Shown piece by piece: positions 1-8,974 of a DNA stretch of 64,000 nucleotides. The position numbers and the translations under genes were made by a program. How positions within the stretch are numbered: position 1 is the first letter of the stretch; every line of letters begins with the position of its first letter. This stretch comes from Pseudomonas sp. BGr12 (GTDB lineage Bacteria; Pseudomonadota; Gammaproteobacteria; Pseudomonadales; Pseudomonadaceae), in NCBI RefSeq assembly GCF_030272895.1, contig NZ_JALRNF010000029.1, positions 1-64,000 of the forward strand, read 5' to 3'. The notes beneath the pieces are model-generated. The model was not told the origin of the DNA and made no database searches. It saw only the letters and a program-made list of their open reading frames with translations.

Positions 1-283
1 CTGATGCATCGTGTCGTCAGGTTCTACGACCGCTTCGCGGTCGATCGCAGCCTGGCGGCAGCTCCCACAGATACCCTTACAATCGCATGACAACTGTAGG
101 AGCTGGCGAAGCCTGCGATCGACTGCGCAGCAGTCGCCAGGTGGGCCTGATGCATCGTGTCGTCAGGTTCTACGACCGCTTCGCGGTCGATCGCAGCCTG
201 GCGGCAGCTCCCACAGATACCCTGTAACCACATGACAACTGTAGGAGCTGGCGAAGCCTGCGATCGACTGCGCAGCAGTCGCC
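1..283. repeat. Tandem duplication of a 146-bp REP-containing unit
   Basis: Bases 1-146 recur at 147-283 with only a small difference around the CCCTTACAATCGC / CCCTGTAACCAC stretch. Each copy contains inverted REP-like parts: GGCGGCAGCTCCCACAG and its opposite TGTAGGAGCTGGCGAAGCC, and the self-complementary CGACTGCGCAGCAGTCG. No gene is supported here, and the window may cut a longer array at its left end. It lies downstream of the minus-strand HlyD-like gene, where it could help termination or mRNA stability. Confidence 0.85.
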
Positions 284-296
284 ATCCCACCACCTA

Positions 297-1256
297 TCAA
301 TGGAACGGGAAGATGTAGTTCATCCACGCCGCCATGCGCAAAAGGATCTTGCGCATGGTCGCGATGTGGTGGAAGTGCTGGCTGTACACCGCCGCCTGGC
401 CATAGGCACCGCCAGGCATCTGCATGCTGTACTGGGCAAAGTCCGGGTCGGTGATTTCGATGATCACCGGGACCCGCCCCGGTGGTGGTGAACCGGAGTA
501 GCTGATCAGGGTGCCCGAAGGCTGTACCTGGCCCTCGCCGATCACCGCGATGACATTCTTCACCCGACCCTTGAACACCCGCCCGGGGATGCCGTCGAAC
601 GCCACTTCCGCCTCGTCTCCCGGCACCAGGCGCAGCAGGCTGTTCTGGCGCATCCAGGCGGCAAAATACTGGCCTTCGTTGGGTACGAACACCATCGAGG
701 GGCGCAGCGGCAGTCTGCTCGCCATCATCCCCGGCCGCAGCGACACGTGAGTGACGAAACCATTGCTCGGCGCACGTATCACGGTGCTCCTCAGTTCGAA
801 TTCGGCGTTGTCGATCTGGGCCGCCAAGTCGTCAACCCTGGCCAGGGCCGATTCCTGCTCGCGGCGGGTGCCGAAGTTGCGCTTGACCAGTTCGTTGATC
901 CGGTACAGGTCGCCCTGCGCCGCCACTTGCTGGGCCTTGAGCGACCTGAGCTTGTATTCGAAGGGCGCAGGGTCGATGCGAAACAGCACATCACCCTCTT
1001 TAAGCGGCGTATTGCCCTGTACCGGTACCTCGACCACCCGACCGGTCACCACCGGGATCACCGGGGTCGAGACGAAGTAGGAACGTGCCACCTCCGAGTA
1101 TGGGTGGTTGTAGTTCATGGTGAAGATCAACGCGCCGACGATGACCACGCCACCCAGTACAGCCGTAGGCACCGTCCATTTGTTCAGGGGAATGCGAAAC
1201 AGCTTGAAAATGCCCACGCAGATCGCGGCATACGTAAGAACCAGCAACAGATCCAT
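297..1256 (-). CDS. HlyD-family membrane fusion protein (YiaV/YibH/EmrA type)
   Basis: The 319-residue product has two hydrophobic stretches near the N terminus (about residues 3-20 and 29-47), then the biotin-lipoyl-like HlyD core: VTGRVVEVPVQGNTPLKEGDVLFRID is readable in its key positions at 70-95, followed by a helical hairpin (about 100-155) and a beta-barrel domain (about 165-290). Such proteins sit in the inner membrane and span the periplasm as adaptors of efflux or secretion systems. The start lies four bases from the stop of the DUF3302-like gene upstream, so the two form one unit, the same pairing as E. coli yiaW-yiaV. No transporter or outer-membrane partner is next to it. Family assignment is firm; the exported substrate is unknown. 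Confidence 0.85.
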   Translation of the reverse strand: MDLLLVLTYAAICVGIFKLFRIPLNKWTVPTAVLGGVVIVGALIFTMNYNHPYSEVARSYFVSTPVIPVVTGRVVEVPVQGNTPLKEGDVLFRIDPAPFEYKLRSLKAQQVAAQGDLYRINELVKRNFGTRREQESALARVDDLAAQIDNAEFELRSTVIRAPSNGFVTHVSLRPGMMASRLPLRPSMVFVPNEGQYFAAWMRQNSLLRLVPGDEAEVAFDGIPGRVFKGRVKNVIAVIGEGQVQPSGTLISYSGSPPPGRVPVIIEITDPDFAQYSMQMPGGAYGQAAVYSQHFHHIATMRKILLRMAAWMNYIFPFH

Positions 1257-1259
1257 GTG

Positions 1260-1622
1260 TCAGACCCCTTCCCCAGAACCCTTCCGGTCAGCGCCGGACC
1301 TGGCGTGCTCCGCTTCCAGTTGCGCCACCCGCTGCTGCAGCTCCTGCACCTGGCGTTCAAGGTCCGAAAGCGGTGTTTTCGACAGACCGCCGCCAATGCC
1401 CCAGCCACGGTCCTCGCGGTACAACATCGCCCAGATCCACAGGAACGGCCACAGCGCATGCAGGGTGAACAGGCTCACCCAGCCGGTGGCGTGGATGGCA
1501 TCCTGGTGCGGATGGTTGCGGTGAACGGCAATTTCATAAGGGATGTCGTGCAGCACGATGATGCCGTAGAACAGCACCAACCCGACAAAGACCAACAAAC
1601 CCAAAGCAAAGTAATCCAGCAT
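1260..1622 (-). CDS. DUF3302 inner membrane protein (YiaW-like)
   Basis: A 120-residue protein with two likely membrane helices (about residues 3-24 and 45-68) and a charged C-terminal tail with a short coiled-coil-like stretch (LERQVQELQQRVAQLEAEH, about 88-106). This size, topology and position directly before an HlyD-family gene match the DUF3302 family represented by E. coli YiaW. The role of the family is not established; co-transcription suggests it assists the adaptor protein encoded next. It is the first gene of the two-gene minus-strand unit; the 73 bp between it and the LysR gene give room for only a short promoter or read-through. Confidence 0.75.
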   Translation of the reverse strand: MLDYFALGLLVFVGLVLFYGIIVLHDIPYEIAVHRNHPHQDAIHATGWVSLFTLHALWPFLWIWAMLYREDRGWGIGGGLSKTPLSDLERQVQELQQRVAQLEAEHARSGADRKGSGEGV

Positions 1623-1695
1623 GTCTACTCCAATTAGTACACGGGGGGATGCTTTGGATTGATTCTAGCTAATCTATGCCAGCGTTCGGCGAGTT

Positions 1696-2583
1696 TTATC
1701 CAGCCGTTGCACCCTCGCCAGCCTCGCGGCGCGCTTGCAGCAACTGCACGAAACTCGACAGGCTCTGGGACACCGTGCCACGCCGCCACACCAGCCAGGT
1801 GTGCAGGTAGCGAAAGTCCTCGGACAACGGCCAGACGCTGACCGTGGCGCACCCCGGCATGCTCTGCAGCATGCTGCGCGGCATCAGCGCCAGGCCTGCG
1901 CCGGCGCTGACGCAGGCGAGCATGCCGTGGTAGGACTCCATTTCGTAGATCTTGCCCGGCACCGCCGCATCGGTGCTGAACCAGCGCTCGAAATGATGGC
2001 GGTAGGAGCAGTTGGAGCGAAAGGCGTAGATGTTCTCGCCGTTGACATCCCGGGCGCGGCTGATCGGGGCATGGTTGAGCGGCGCGATCAGCACCATCTC
2101 CTCCTCGAACACCGGCACTCCGTCCAGGGTCGGGTGCAGCACCGGACCGTCGACAAAGGCCGCCACCAGGCGCCCGGCCAGCACCCCTTCGATCATCGAG
2201 CCGGACGGCCCGGTGGAAAGGTCCAGCTCGACCTTGCTGTACTGCTGGTTATAGGCCGCCAGCAAGGCCGGGATGCGCACCGCCGCGGTGCTTTCCAGCG
2301 AACCCAGGGCAAAAGGCCCCTGTGGCTCTTCGCCGGCAACCGTCAGGCGCGCCTCCTCCACCAGGGCAAGGATGCGCCGGGTATAGTCGAGGAAGTTCCA
2401 GCCGGCCGGCGACAGGCGCAGGCGGCTTTTTTCGCGGATGAACAACTCCACGCCGAGGTCGGTTTCCAGCTGCTTGATACGCGTGGTCAGGTTCGACGGC
2501 ACCCGGTGGATGTGCTGGGCGGCGACGCTGATGCTGCCGTGCTCGGCCACGGCCTTGAAGATTTCCAGCTGTACCAGGTCCAC
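1696..2583 (-). CDS. LysR-family transcriptional regulator (PtrR-like)
   Basis: The 295-residue product opens with a typical LysR winged helix-turn-helix (residues 1-60; motif [20 protein letters not shown]) and continues into the effector-binding domain with the usual hinge near residue 90. The start read here is a GTG with GGAG seven bases upstream; no in-frame ATG fits the LysR N terminus. It diverges from a succinate-semialdehyde dehydrogenase gene, the arrangement of E. coli ptrR(yneJ)-sad(yneI), where the regulator governs putrescine/GABA use. Control of the neighbouring dehydrogenase is therefore likely but inferred from position. The inducer is unknown. Confidence 0.85.
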   Translation of the reverse strand: MDLVQLEIFKAVAEHGSISVAAQHIHRVPSNLTTRIKQLETDLGVELFIREKSRLRLSPAGWNFLDYTRRILALVEEARLTVAGEEPQGPFALGSLESTAAVRIPALLAAYNQQYSKVELDLSTGPSGSMIEGVLAGRLVAAFVDGPVLHPTLDGVPVFEEEMVLIAPLNHAPISRARDVNGENIYAFRSNCSYRHHFERWFSTDAAVPGKIYEMESYHGMLACVSAGAGLALMPRSMLQSMPGCATVSVWPLSEDFRYLHTWLVWRRGTVSQSLSSFVQLLQARREAGEGATAG

Positions 2584-2600
2584 GTCATTCTCCGATCGTG

Positions 2601-2615
2601 AATGAAAGGCTCATT
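2601..2615. promoter_or_regulatory. Candidate LysR-type operator
   Basis: AATGA-AAGGC-TCATT is a perfect 5-bp dyad of 15 bp, the T-N11-A size range typical of LysR boxes. It lies 18 bp upstream of the LysR start and about 70 bp upstream of the divergent dehydrogenase ATG, where a shared operator would be expected. It was seen by eye only; the spacing is the main support. Confidence 0.4.
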
Positions 2616-2686
2616 ATTATTCAGTTTCCACAAAGCTGATAGCCCTCTACGCTGGCCGTGTTCCCTCCTTTTTGCAGGACAGTGCC

Positions 2687-4081
2687 ATGACCGCGTTTTC
2701 CAGCCACACCCATGCCGTCTCGACCAATCCCGCCACCGGCGAAGCCATTGGTCACTACCCCTACGCGTCCGAGGCCGACCTGGATGCGGCCCTGGCACGG
2801 GCAACCGCCGGTTTCGCCCAGTGGCGCCGTACCCCGGTCAGCGAGCGTGCCGCGCAGATCCTGGCCCTGGCCAGCGCCATCCGTGACAACGCCCAGGCCA
2901 TGGCACGGATGATCACCCTGGAAATGGGCAAGCCCCTGGTCCAGGCCCGTGGCGAAGTGGAAAAGTGCGCGCAGCTGTGCGAATGGTACGCCGCCCAGGG
3001 CCCTGGCATGCTCACGGCCGAATCGACCCTGGTGGACAACGGCACGGCGCGCATCGAATACCGCCCGCTGGGCCCGATCCTGGCGGTGATGCCATGGAAC
3101 TTCCCGGTCTGGCAGGTACTGCGCGGCGCCGTGCCGGCGCTGATCGCCGGCAACACCTACGTGCTCAAGCACGCCCCGAACGTGATGGGCAGCGCCTACC
3201 TGCTGCTCGATGTGATCAAGCAGGCCGGCCTGCCCGAGGGTGTGTTCGAAGTCATCAACGTCACCCCGGACGGTGTGTCCCAGGCCATCAAGGACCCGCG
3301 CATCGCCGCCGTGACCCTGACCGGCAGCGTGCGCGCCGGCATGGCCATCGGTGCCCAGGCCGGTGCCGCCCTGAAAAAATGCGTGCTGGAGCTGGGCGGT
3401 TCCGATCCGTTCATCGTCCTCAATGACGCCAACCTCGACGAAGCGGTCCGGGCTGCCGTGATCGGCCGCTACGCCAACACCGGTCAGGTCTGCGCCGCGG
3501 CCAAGCGCCTGATCGTCGAGCAAGGCGTGGTCGAGGCCTTTACCGAGAAGTTCGTCGAAGCCACCCGCCAGCTGGTCATGGGCGACCCGCTGTCCGAGCA
3601 GACCTACCTGGGCCCGATGGCCCGCTTCGACCTGCGCGACGAGCTGGATGAGCAGGTCCAGGCGACCCTGGCCGAAGGCGCCACCCTGCTGCTGGGCGGA
3701 CGCAAGGCCGATGGCGTGGGCAACTTCTACGAGCCGACCGTGCTGGCCGATGTCACCGACCAGATGACCTCGTTCCGCCAGGAGCTGTTCGGCCCGGTGG
3801 CCTCGATCATCACCGCCCGCGACGCCCGCCACGCCCTGGAACTGGCCAACGACAGTGAGTTCGGCCTGGCTTCGACGATCTACACCCAGGACCTGGAGCT
3901 GGCCGCCCAGCTCACCGAGGAGCTGGACACCGGCGGCGTGTTCATCAACGGCGTCTGCGCCAGTGACCCGCGCGTCACCTTCGGCGGCGTCAAGAAGAGC
4001 GGTTTTGGCCGCGAACTGTCGCACTTCGGCGTGCGCGAGTTCTGCAACGCCCAGACCGTCTGGCTCGACCGCCGCGGCTGA
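2687..4081 (+). CDS. sad: NAD(P)-dependent succinate-semialdehyde dehydrogenase (Sad/YneI type)
   Basis: An aldehyde dehydrogenase of about 464 residues, likely converting succinic semialdehyde to succinate in GABA/putrescine breakdown. The family signatures are present: PWNFPVWQVLRGAVPAL in the cofactor domain, ELGGSDPF with the general-base Glu, and NTGQVCAAAKR with the catalytic Cys. The ATG at 2687 was chosen because AGGAC lies just upstream; an in-frame TTG at 2672 would add five residues. It diverges from a PtrR-like LysR regulator, as in enterobacteria, which favours the Sad (short YneI) type over GabD. Other aldehydes cannot be excluded as substrates. Confidence 0.85.
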   Translation: MTAFSSHTHAVSTNPATGEAIGHYPYASEADLDAALARATAGFAQWRRTPVSERAAQILALASAIRDNAQAMARMITLEMGKPLVQARGEVEKCAQLCEWYAAQGPGMLTAESTLVDNGTARIEYRPLGPILAVMPWNFPVWQVLRGAVPALIAGNTYVLKHAPNVMGSAYLLLDVIKQAGLPEGVFEVINVTPDGVSQAIKDPRIAAVTLTGSVRAGMAIGAQAGAALKKCVLELGGSDPFIVLNDANLDEAVRAAVIGRYANTGQVCAAAKRLIVEQGVVEAFTEKFVEATRQLVMGDPLSEQTYLGPMARFDLRDELDEQVQATLAEGATLLLGGRKADGVGNFYEPTVLADVTDQMTSFRQELFGPVASIITARDARHALELANDSEFGLASTIYTQDLELAAQLTEELDTGGVFINGVCASDPRVTFGGVKKSGFGRELSHFGVREFCNAQTVWLDRRG

Positions 4082-4093
4082 GTGCCTGCGCCC

Positions 4094-5707
4094 TCACGGC
4101 TCCTGCTTCGGGGGCTGTGCCGGGGCGCTGTACCACTGCTCCCTGGGCACCGACTTGGGCTGCTGCGGGTCGCCCAGGTAATGCGGCGACATGATCTGCA
4201 CGCCATATTCATTGAACACATCCTGGATATGTGCGTGCAGCTCGCTGAGCAGCACCGCCCGGGGCCGCGGCTGGCTGGGAATGGCCTGGGCCACCAGACG
4301 ATACTCGGGATAGAAGTCCGACAGCGCAGTCTGGAACACCTGCGGCCGCGGCTGTCCCAGGATGCCGTTGGTGCGCTGCGCCGCCTCCAGCAACATCGCC
4401 TCCACCTGCCGCCACGGCGTGTCGTAGCCGATGGTCACCGTGGTATCCACCACATAGCCCTCACCCTCCACGATCCTTGAGTAGTTCTTGGTCACGCTGC
4501 CGGTAATCATCGAATTGGGCAGGGTCAGCACCTCGCCAAGGCCGGTGCGGATGCGTGTGGTGAACATGCCAAGCTCGGTGACCGTGCCCTCGTAATCGCC
4601 GATGCGCACGAACTCGCCCGGCCGCAAGGTGCGGGTGTAGGTCAGGATCAGGCCGGCCGCCGCCTGGCCGACCACACTGGTGGCGCCCAGGGAAATCATC
4701 AGGCCGATCAGCACCGACAAGCCCTTGAAGGCTTCGGTACCGGCCCCTGGCAGGTAGGGATAGGCCATGGCCAGGGCGAACAGCCAGATCGCCAGGGCGG
4801 TCAGCCGTGTAGTGGGCTGCAGGGTTTCCTGATTCAGCCAGCTCAGCGTCCCGGGTACCGCCAGGCGCCGCAACAGACGCTTGCTGAACGCCACCGCGCC
4901 GCGGGCGATGAAGAAGATCACCAGGGCCACGACCAGGCCCGGGATCGCCCCGATGATGCCGTCGAGCAGGTAGCGGGCCAGTTCGTACAGGTATTGATTG
5001 AGCTGCTCGCCCCAGGGGCGGGTGTAGGGGAAGCGCGACAGCACGAAGCCCAGCCATTCATAGCTGAGCAAGGCGATCAGCAGCCAGCGCAGGGTTTCCA
5101 GCACACGGCGGATCAAGGTATAGAAGAAGTTGGCCTCGATCACCGGTGTCTGCCCGACCGTCAGGGCCCGGGCATGCCGGCGCATCAGGGTCGGCAGGCT
5201 GGCCTGCAGCTTGCGGCGGATAAAGGCGATGACCCAGAGCAGGGCCAGGTACAGGCCGGTGGCGATGGCCACCGCCACCAGTGAGTGCATGAGCATGCGC
5301 AGGTTGCGCGCTTCGCGGGTTTCGGCCACGGCCAGGCGCAGGTTGGCGGCAGCCTGCTGGGCGGCGTCGAGGACCGAGGACTGGGTCAGCGGATCGACAT
5401 CGTGGGGCGCAACGATGAACGCGCGTTTATCGCCCAGCAGCACCAGGTAACTGCTCTGGATCGGGTCGATGTGCACCTCCAGGTCCTGGCTTTCCTCCAG
5501 GGTTTCGTCGATCACCACCCTGGCACGCTTGACCCGGTGCTCGGGCGTTTCCCCCAGTACCGTGGCCCGAAACAGCATGATGCTGCGGTTGGCGACCTTC
5601 AATTCCACCGGCGTGGCCGTGGCCGCCACCGTCTCCTCGGCATTGGCCTGCCCGCCCAGCATCAGGCAGACCATCAACAGCCAGCCAACCATTCCCACCC
5701 TGCCCAT
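4094..5707 (-). CDS. MscS-family mechanosensitive channel with periplasmic N-terminal domain
   Basis: A 537-residue membrane protein. Residues 1-23 form a cleavable signal peptide ending near GQANA, then a periplasmic domain of about 110 residues, several membrane helices (about 135-160, 195-220, 240-265, 305-330), and the MscS pore helix and beta domain: GATSVVGQAAAGLILTYTR around 343-361, RPGEFVRIGDYEGTV and the LPNSMITGSVTKNYS loop. It is longer than E. coli MscS (286) and resembles the larger YbdG/YnaI/MscM class. These channels open on membrane tension to release osmolytes. It converges on the sad gene with a 12-bp gap. GGAG precedes the ATG. Confidence 0.85.
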   Translation of the reverse strand: MGRVGMVGWLLMVCLMLGGQANAEETVAATATPVELKVANRSIMLFRATVLGETPEHRVKRARVVIDETLEESQDLEVHIDPIQSSYLVLLGDKRAFIVAPHDVDPLTQSSVLDAAQQAAANLRLAVAETREARNLRMLMHSLVAVAIATGLYLALLWVIAFIRRKLQASLPTLMRRHARALTVGQTPVIEANFFYTLIRRVLETLRWLLIALLSYEWLGFVLSRFPYTRPWGEQLNQYLYELARYLLDGIIGAIPGLVVALVIFFIARGAVAFSKRLLRRLAVPGTLSWLNQETLQPTTRLTALAIWLFALAMAYPYLPGAGTEAFKGLSVLIGLMISLGATSVVGQAAAGLILTYTRTLRPGEFVRIGDYEGTVTELGMFTTRIRTGLGEVLTLPNSMITGSVTKNYSRIVEGEGYVVDTTVTIGYDTPWRQVEAMLLEAAQRTNGILGQPRPQVFQTALSDFYPEYRLVAQAIPSQPRPRAVLLSELHAHIQDVFNEYGVQIMSPHYLGDPQQPKSVPREQWYSAPAQPPKQEP

Positions 5708-5866
5708 GCCCTGCTCCTCGCGACCGTCCAGCCCTCACCTGTAGCGCAGCCTAGACCAGCGGCGACCGCTTGTCAGATCGCCCTGGCCGTTGCCCCGGGG
5801 CGCCTGTGAGCCATGGGCTAAACTGAATCGCGGGGGCTGGCAACGCAACACGACCGGAGGTGCCCC

Positions 5867-6763
5867 ATGAGCCAGTACCAACGCCTTCTGCTGATGCTTG
5901 GCGCCGACCTGCGCCACACGCCGGCGCTGGAACGCGCCGCCGCCCTGGCCCACGCCACGGGGGCCACCCTGCACATCTGCGCGTTCATCGAAGAGGTCGA
6001 CACCCTGGGGCTGATGAGCGGCGATGAAAACCTGCTCAAGAGCCGCGTCAGCGACAACCGCCAATGGCTGGCCGATGAAGCTACCCTGATGCATGAAAAC
6101 GGTATCCGGGTGCACACCGAGGTGATGCTGACCCGCGACCTGCTGCAGGCGGCGCTGACCCAGATCAATGAGATCGAACCGGACCTGGTGATCAAGGATG
6201 TGCAGCATGAGCCGGCGCTCAAGCGCCTGCTGGTCACCCCGCTGGACTGGCAACTGCTGCGTCAGAGCCCGTGCGCGGTGCATCTGGTCACCGACGTGCA
6301 CTGCCCGCTGCCACGCATCGTGGTGGCCGCCGTCGACCCCGTACACCCCGAACACCCCTACAGCGACCTCAATGAAGCGGTGATCCAGACCGCCAGCGAC
6401 CTGGCCCGCCAGTGCAACGCCGAACTGCACCTGCTGCATGTGTGCGACAGCACCCACACCCACATGGCCGACTTTGGCGCCGGTACGGTGACCATGCCGG
6501 GCTTTGGCAGCGATGTGCGCAAGTCGATCCACAAGGCGTTCGGGCACCTGGCCGAGCGCCACGCCGTGCCGCTGGACCGCCAGCATTTTCTTTCGGCGCC
6601 GATCACCCGCAGCATTGCCGAATTCGTTGCCCACAGCCGCGCCGACGTGCTGGTGATGGGCAACCACCCGCGCAAGTTGCTCGAACGCCTGACCGGCAGC
6701 GTCACCGAGCATGTGCTCGAACAATCGCTGTGCAACGTGCTGGCGATCCGGGTTCACGACTGA
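5867..6763 (+). CDS. Tandem universal stress protein (UspE-like)
   Basis: A 298-residue cytoplasmic protein with two UspA domains (about 4-145 and 150-296). The second ends in the nucleotide-binding loop VMGNHPRKLLERLTGSVTEHV (shown in part: GNHPRKLLERLTGSV), which fits the ATP-binding G-x2-G-x9-GS type loosely. The tandem layout matches E. coli UspE, a stress-induced protein implicated in motility, aggregation and survival. CGGAGG is placed well upstream of the ATG. It stands alone between a divergent channel gene and a convergent dioxygenase gene (3-bp gap). Confidence 0.85.
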   Translation: MSQYQRLLLMLGADLRHTPALERAAALAHATGATLHICAFIEEVDTLGLMSGDENLLKSRVSDNRQWLADEATLMHENGIRVHTEVMLTRDLLQAALTQINEIEPDLVIKDVQHEPALKRLLVTPLDWQLLRQSPCAVHLVTDVHCPLPRIVVAAVDPVHPEHPYSDLNEAVIQTASDLARQCNAELHLLHVCDSTHTHMADFGAGTVTMPGFGSDVRKSIHKAFGHLAERHAVPLDRQHFLSAPITRSIAEFVAHSRADVLVMGNHPRKLLERLTGSVTEHVLEQSLCNVLAIRVHD

Positions 6764-6766
6764 GGC

Positions 6767-7528
6767 TCAGTCGTACTCGGCCTCCTCGTGTTCACCCAGC
6801 AAACGCCGTTGTCGCGGCGTGGCCTGGGCGAGCACGGCCGGGTTGAATTGCCAGTGCAGGTAGGGTGAGAACTTCTGCGCAACCATGCGCCGGCCGTAAT
6901 GCACCTGCAACATCGAGCGGCAGCGGTCGAGCGTGCTGTTGTCGCTGCCGCCATGCCACAGCTCGCTGCGAAACATCAGCGCATCGCCTGCGCGGCACAG
7001 AATGGTCTGCGTCCCCTGCCCTTGCCACGACTGCTCACCGGCAGCAGGCCTGCGCCCTGCCCGGTGGCTGCCTGGCAGGACCCGGGTCGGGCACAGCTCG
7101 GCATCGATGTCGTCGAGGTAGAACTGCACGGTGCAGATCTGCATGGGCAGCTCGAAAGCCGGGTCGGCCAACAGCTGCGCCGGCAGTTGCATGGCCAGGT
7201 AATCCAGGTGCAACGGCATGCCCTGGGCACCCGGATGGCTGCGCCAGGCGGTCTGGCCGATGATATGGCAATCCTCGCCCAGCGCCGCTTCGGCCAGCTC
7301 GATGATGCCGGGCAGGTCCAGGTAGGTGAGCCACAGAGGGTCGCGATTGAACACGCACTTGTAGTGTTCGACCAGGCCGTTGTAATCCCAGTGCACGGGT
7401 TTTAGCCGGTCGATGGCGCCTTGCAGTTGCGCGACCTGCTGCGGCGCAAGGGCTGCCGGCAACCGCACGAAGCCGTCGCCATGCAAGGCCTTGAGCGCCG
7501 CTTGAACGTCCATGTCCGGGTCATTCAC
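6767..7528 (-). CDS. Phytanoyl-CoA dioxygenase (PhyH)-family Fe(II)/2-oxoglutarate oxygenase
   Basis: The product (about 253 residues) has the facial triad expected of PhyH enzymes: H107-x-D109 in PLHLDYLAMQ and a distal His192 in RSELWHGGSDN, with supporting Arg residues (RCRSMLQVHYGRR). Such enzymes hydroxylate small or lipid substrates with Fe(II), oxygen and 2-oxoglutarate; the substrate is not predictable here. The reading starts with a GTG at 7528 that overlaps the preceding gene's end by eight bases; an in-frame ATG at 7513 is an alternative and neither has a convincing ribosome site. The overlap with the small periplasmic protein gene suggests translational coupling. Confidence 0.75.
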   Translation of the reverse strand: MNDPDMDVQAALKALHGDGFVRLPAALAPQQVAQLQGAIDRLKPVHWDYNGLVEHYKCVFNRDPLWLTYLDLPGIIELAEAALGEDCHIIGQTAWRSHPGAQGMPLHLDYLAMQLPAQLLADPAFELPMQICTVQFYLDDIDAELCPTRVLPGSHRAGRRPAAGEQSWQGQGTQTILCRAGDALMFRSELWHGGSDNSTLDRCRSMLQVHYGRRMVAQKFSPYLHWQFNPAVLAQATPRQRRLLGEHEEAEYD

Positions 7529-7979
7529 GCCAGTGCAGGTTGACCTTCACCGGCGTGGCGCCGTTGATCACCACGCTCTGGCGTTGTTGCTCGCCATTGA
7601 GGCTGGCCAGCACCTGGTAGTGACCGTTGGGCAGCTTGGCGAACAGCATCGGGCCGACATCCTGCAAGGTCAGCACCGGTTGCCCGGTCGCGGACTCGAC
7701 GCGCACTTCGGCGCCGCTCTGGTACTTGTTGTCGGCCCCCGACGACAGGGTGATCTCCAGGTTGTAGCCACGGGTTTGCTGCATGGCTCGGGACTCATCG
7801 AGGCCGATACCGCCTTTGAGGTAAGGGATGCCGTTCTGTTCCTGGGGCTGCAACTGCACGCCGGCAGGGTCGATGGGTTCCTGGTAAGACGATTGCGCCG
7901 CGGCAGCGAGCGGTGCCACGCAGAGCATGGCCAACGCCAGGGCCAGACCGCTGAGAACGCTTTTGCGATGACTGTTCAT
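7521..7979 (-). CDS. Small periplasmic protein with carboxypeptidase-regulatory-like beta-sandwich
   Basis: A 152-residue protein with a clear signal peptide (MNSHRKSVLSGLALALAM, cut near AAAQS about residue 29). The mature part shows the pattern GAEVRVESATGQPVLTLQDVGPMLF then KLPNGHYQVLASLNGEQQ (quoted in pieces: LPNGHYQVLASLNG), which resembles the carboxypeptidase regulatory-like / transthyretin-like fold. Its start at 7979 is supported by GGAGGACTGGCC just upstream. It is the first gene of a two-gene unit with the PhyH oxygenase, overlapping it by eight bases. No function can be assigned. Confidence 0.7.
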   Translation of the reverse strand: MNSHRKSVLSGLALALAMLCVAPLAAAAQSSYQEPIDPAGVQLQPQEQNGIPYLKGGIGLDESRAMQQTRGYNLEITLSSGADNKYQSGAEVRVESATGQPVLTLQDVGPMLFAKLPNGHYQVLASLNGEQQRQSVVINGATPVKVNLHWRE

Positions 7980-8055
7980 GGCCAGTCCTCCAACAAGGGT
8001 CCATACCCTATTGTCCGCGCCGCCACGCCAGGGTTCCCGTTGCCGGACGCGCGGT

Positions 8056-8871
8056 TCAGCCCTGGCGCAACCAGTCGATGAAGCGGGCGAACAGCTCGGA
8101 CTGGGAGTTGATCTCAAGCTTGAGATAGAGGTTCTTGCGGTGCATGCGCACGGTTTCCGGGGAGATGCCCAGTTCGCTGGCCGTGGACTTGGCCGAGTGG
8201 CCGCGCAGGATCATGTGCGCCACCTCGCGCTCGCGGTCGGTCAGCAACTGGCAGCCGAAACTGTCGAAAGCGGCCTGGATGCTGCCGCGCGCGGCACTGG
8301 CCGGCGCCAGTCCATGGCGGGCAAAACGCACCAGCAGCTCGCGGATCATCGGCTCCACCGCGCGCAGCAGATGCACCTGCTCGACACTCAGGCGCGTGCC
8401 GCTGCAGCCCTGGAACAGGCTCAGGGAGAGCTTGTGCCCGTCACCGACATCGGCAATGAAGTAGCTGTCTTCGCTGCAGCCGGTGCCCAGGTAGTAGGTC
8501 TTGTAGTAGTCGCTGTCGAAGAAGTGGTCCGGGGCGATGTCCTCAAGGTGATAGAAGCCCTGGGCAAGGCCGCTGTCCACCGCCAGGCAGAACGGATCGA
8601 GCAGGTAACCGGCGGCGAAGTAGCGGTTGAGGATGGCATCGCGGTGCTGCTCGGGAATGCCCTGCTGGTACAGCAGTTGCGGGGCCTGGCCCTGGCGTTC
8701 GAGGCTGATCATCATCGACTCCACCGCCACCAGCTGGCCGATGGCGGCCGCCAGGTGCGCGAGGGCATCCTGGCTTTCGCTGTGGGCGAAGGCGTGCTGC
8801 AACGCCGCGTGCCATTGCTGCAGGGCGGCAAAGGACAGGGTGACGGGGGTGTCGAGGGTGAGTTGGCTCAT
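8056..8871 (-). CDS. LuxR-type helix-turn-helix transcriptional regulator
   Basis: About 271 residues. The C-terminal 65 residues are a textbook LuxR/FixJ DNA-binding domain (LLTDREREVAHMILRGHSAKS then ELGISPETVRMHRKNLYLKL, read in part). The N-terminal 190 residues are a helical/alpha-beta sensor region that I do not recognise; there is no phospho-acceptor receiver pattern. The start at 8871 (MSQLTLDTPV) is preferred because the frame upstream runs through a REP hairpin. It lies downstream of the aminotransferase gene in the same orientation, separated by that REP, so it may belong to the same locus. Inducer and targets are unknown. Confidence 0.8.
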   Translation of the reverse strand: MSQLTLDTPVTLSFAALQQWHAALQHAFAHSESQDALAHLAAAIGQLVAVESMMISLERQGQAPQLLYQQGIPEQHRDAILNRYFAAGYLLDPFCLAVDSGLAQGFYHLEDIAPDHFFDSDYYKTYYLGTGCSEDSYFIADVGDGHKLSLSLFQGCSGTRLSVEQVHLLRAVEPMIRELLVRFARHGLAPASAARGSIQAAFDSFGCQLLTDREREVAHMILRGHSAKSTASELGISPETVRMHRKNLYLKLEINSQSELFARFIDWLRQG

Positions 8872-8916
8872 GCCCCGCAGTCTAACGGGACGGGGATGAG
8901 CCTGCATCTGTGATCG

Positions 8917-8972
8917 ATCGCGGGGCAAGCCCGCTCCCACAGGCCCCTGTGGGAGCGGGCTTGCCCCGCGAT
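8917..8972. repeat. REP inverted pair
   Basis: ATCGCGGGGCAAGCCCGCTCCCACAGG is followed head-to-head by its reverse complement, giving a near-perfect 25-bp stem with a very short loop between the LuxR-type and aminotransferase genes (the motif is given in shortened form: GCGGGGCAAGCCCGCTCCCA). Pseudomonad REP pair; probably protects or ends the transcript coming from the aminotransferase side. Confidence 0.9.
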
Positions 8973-8974
8973 GG

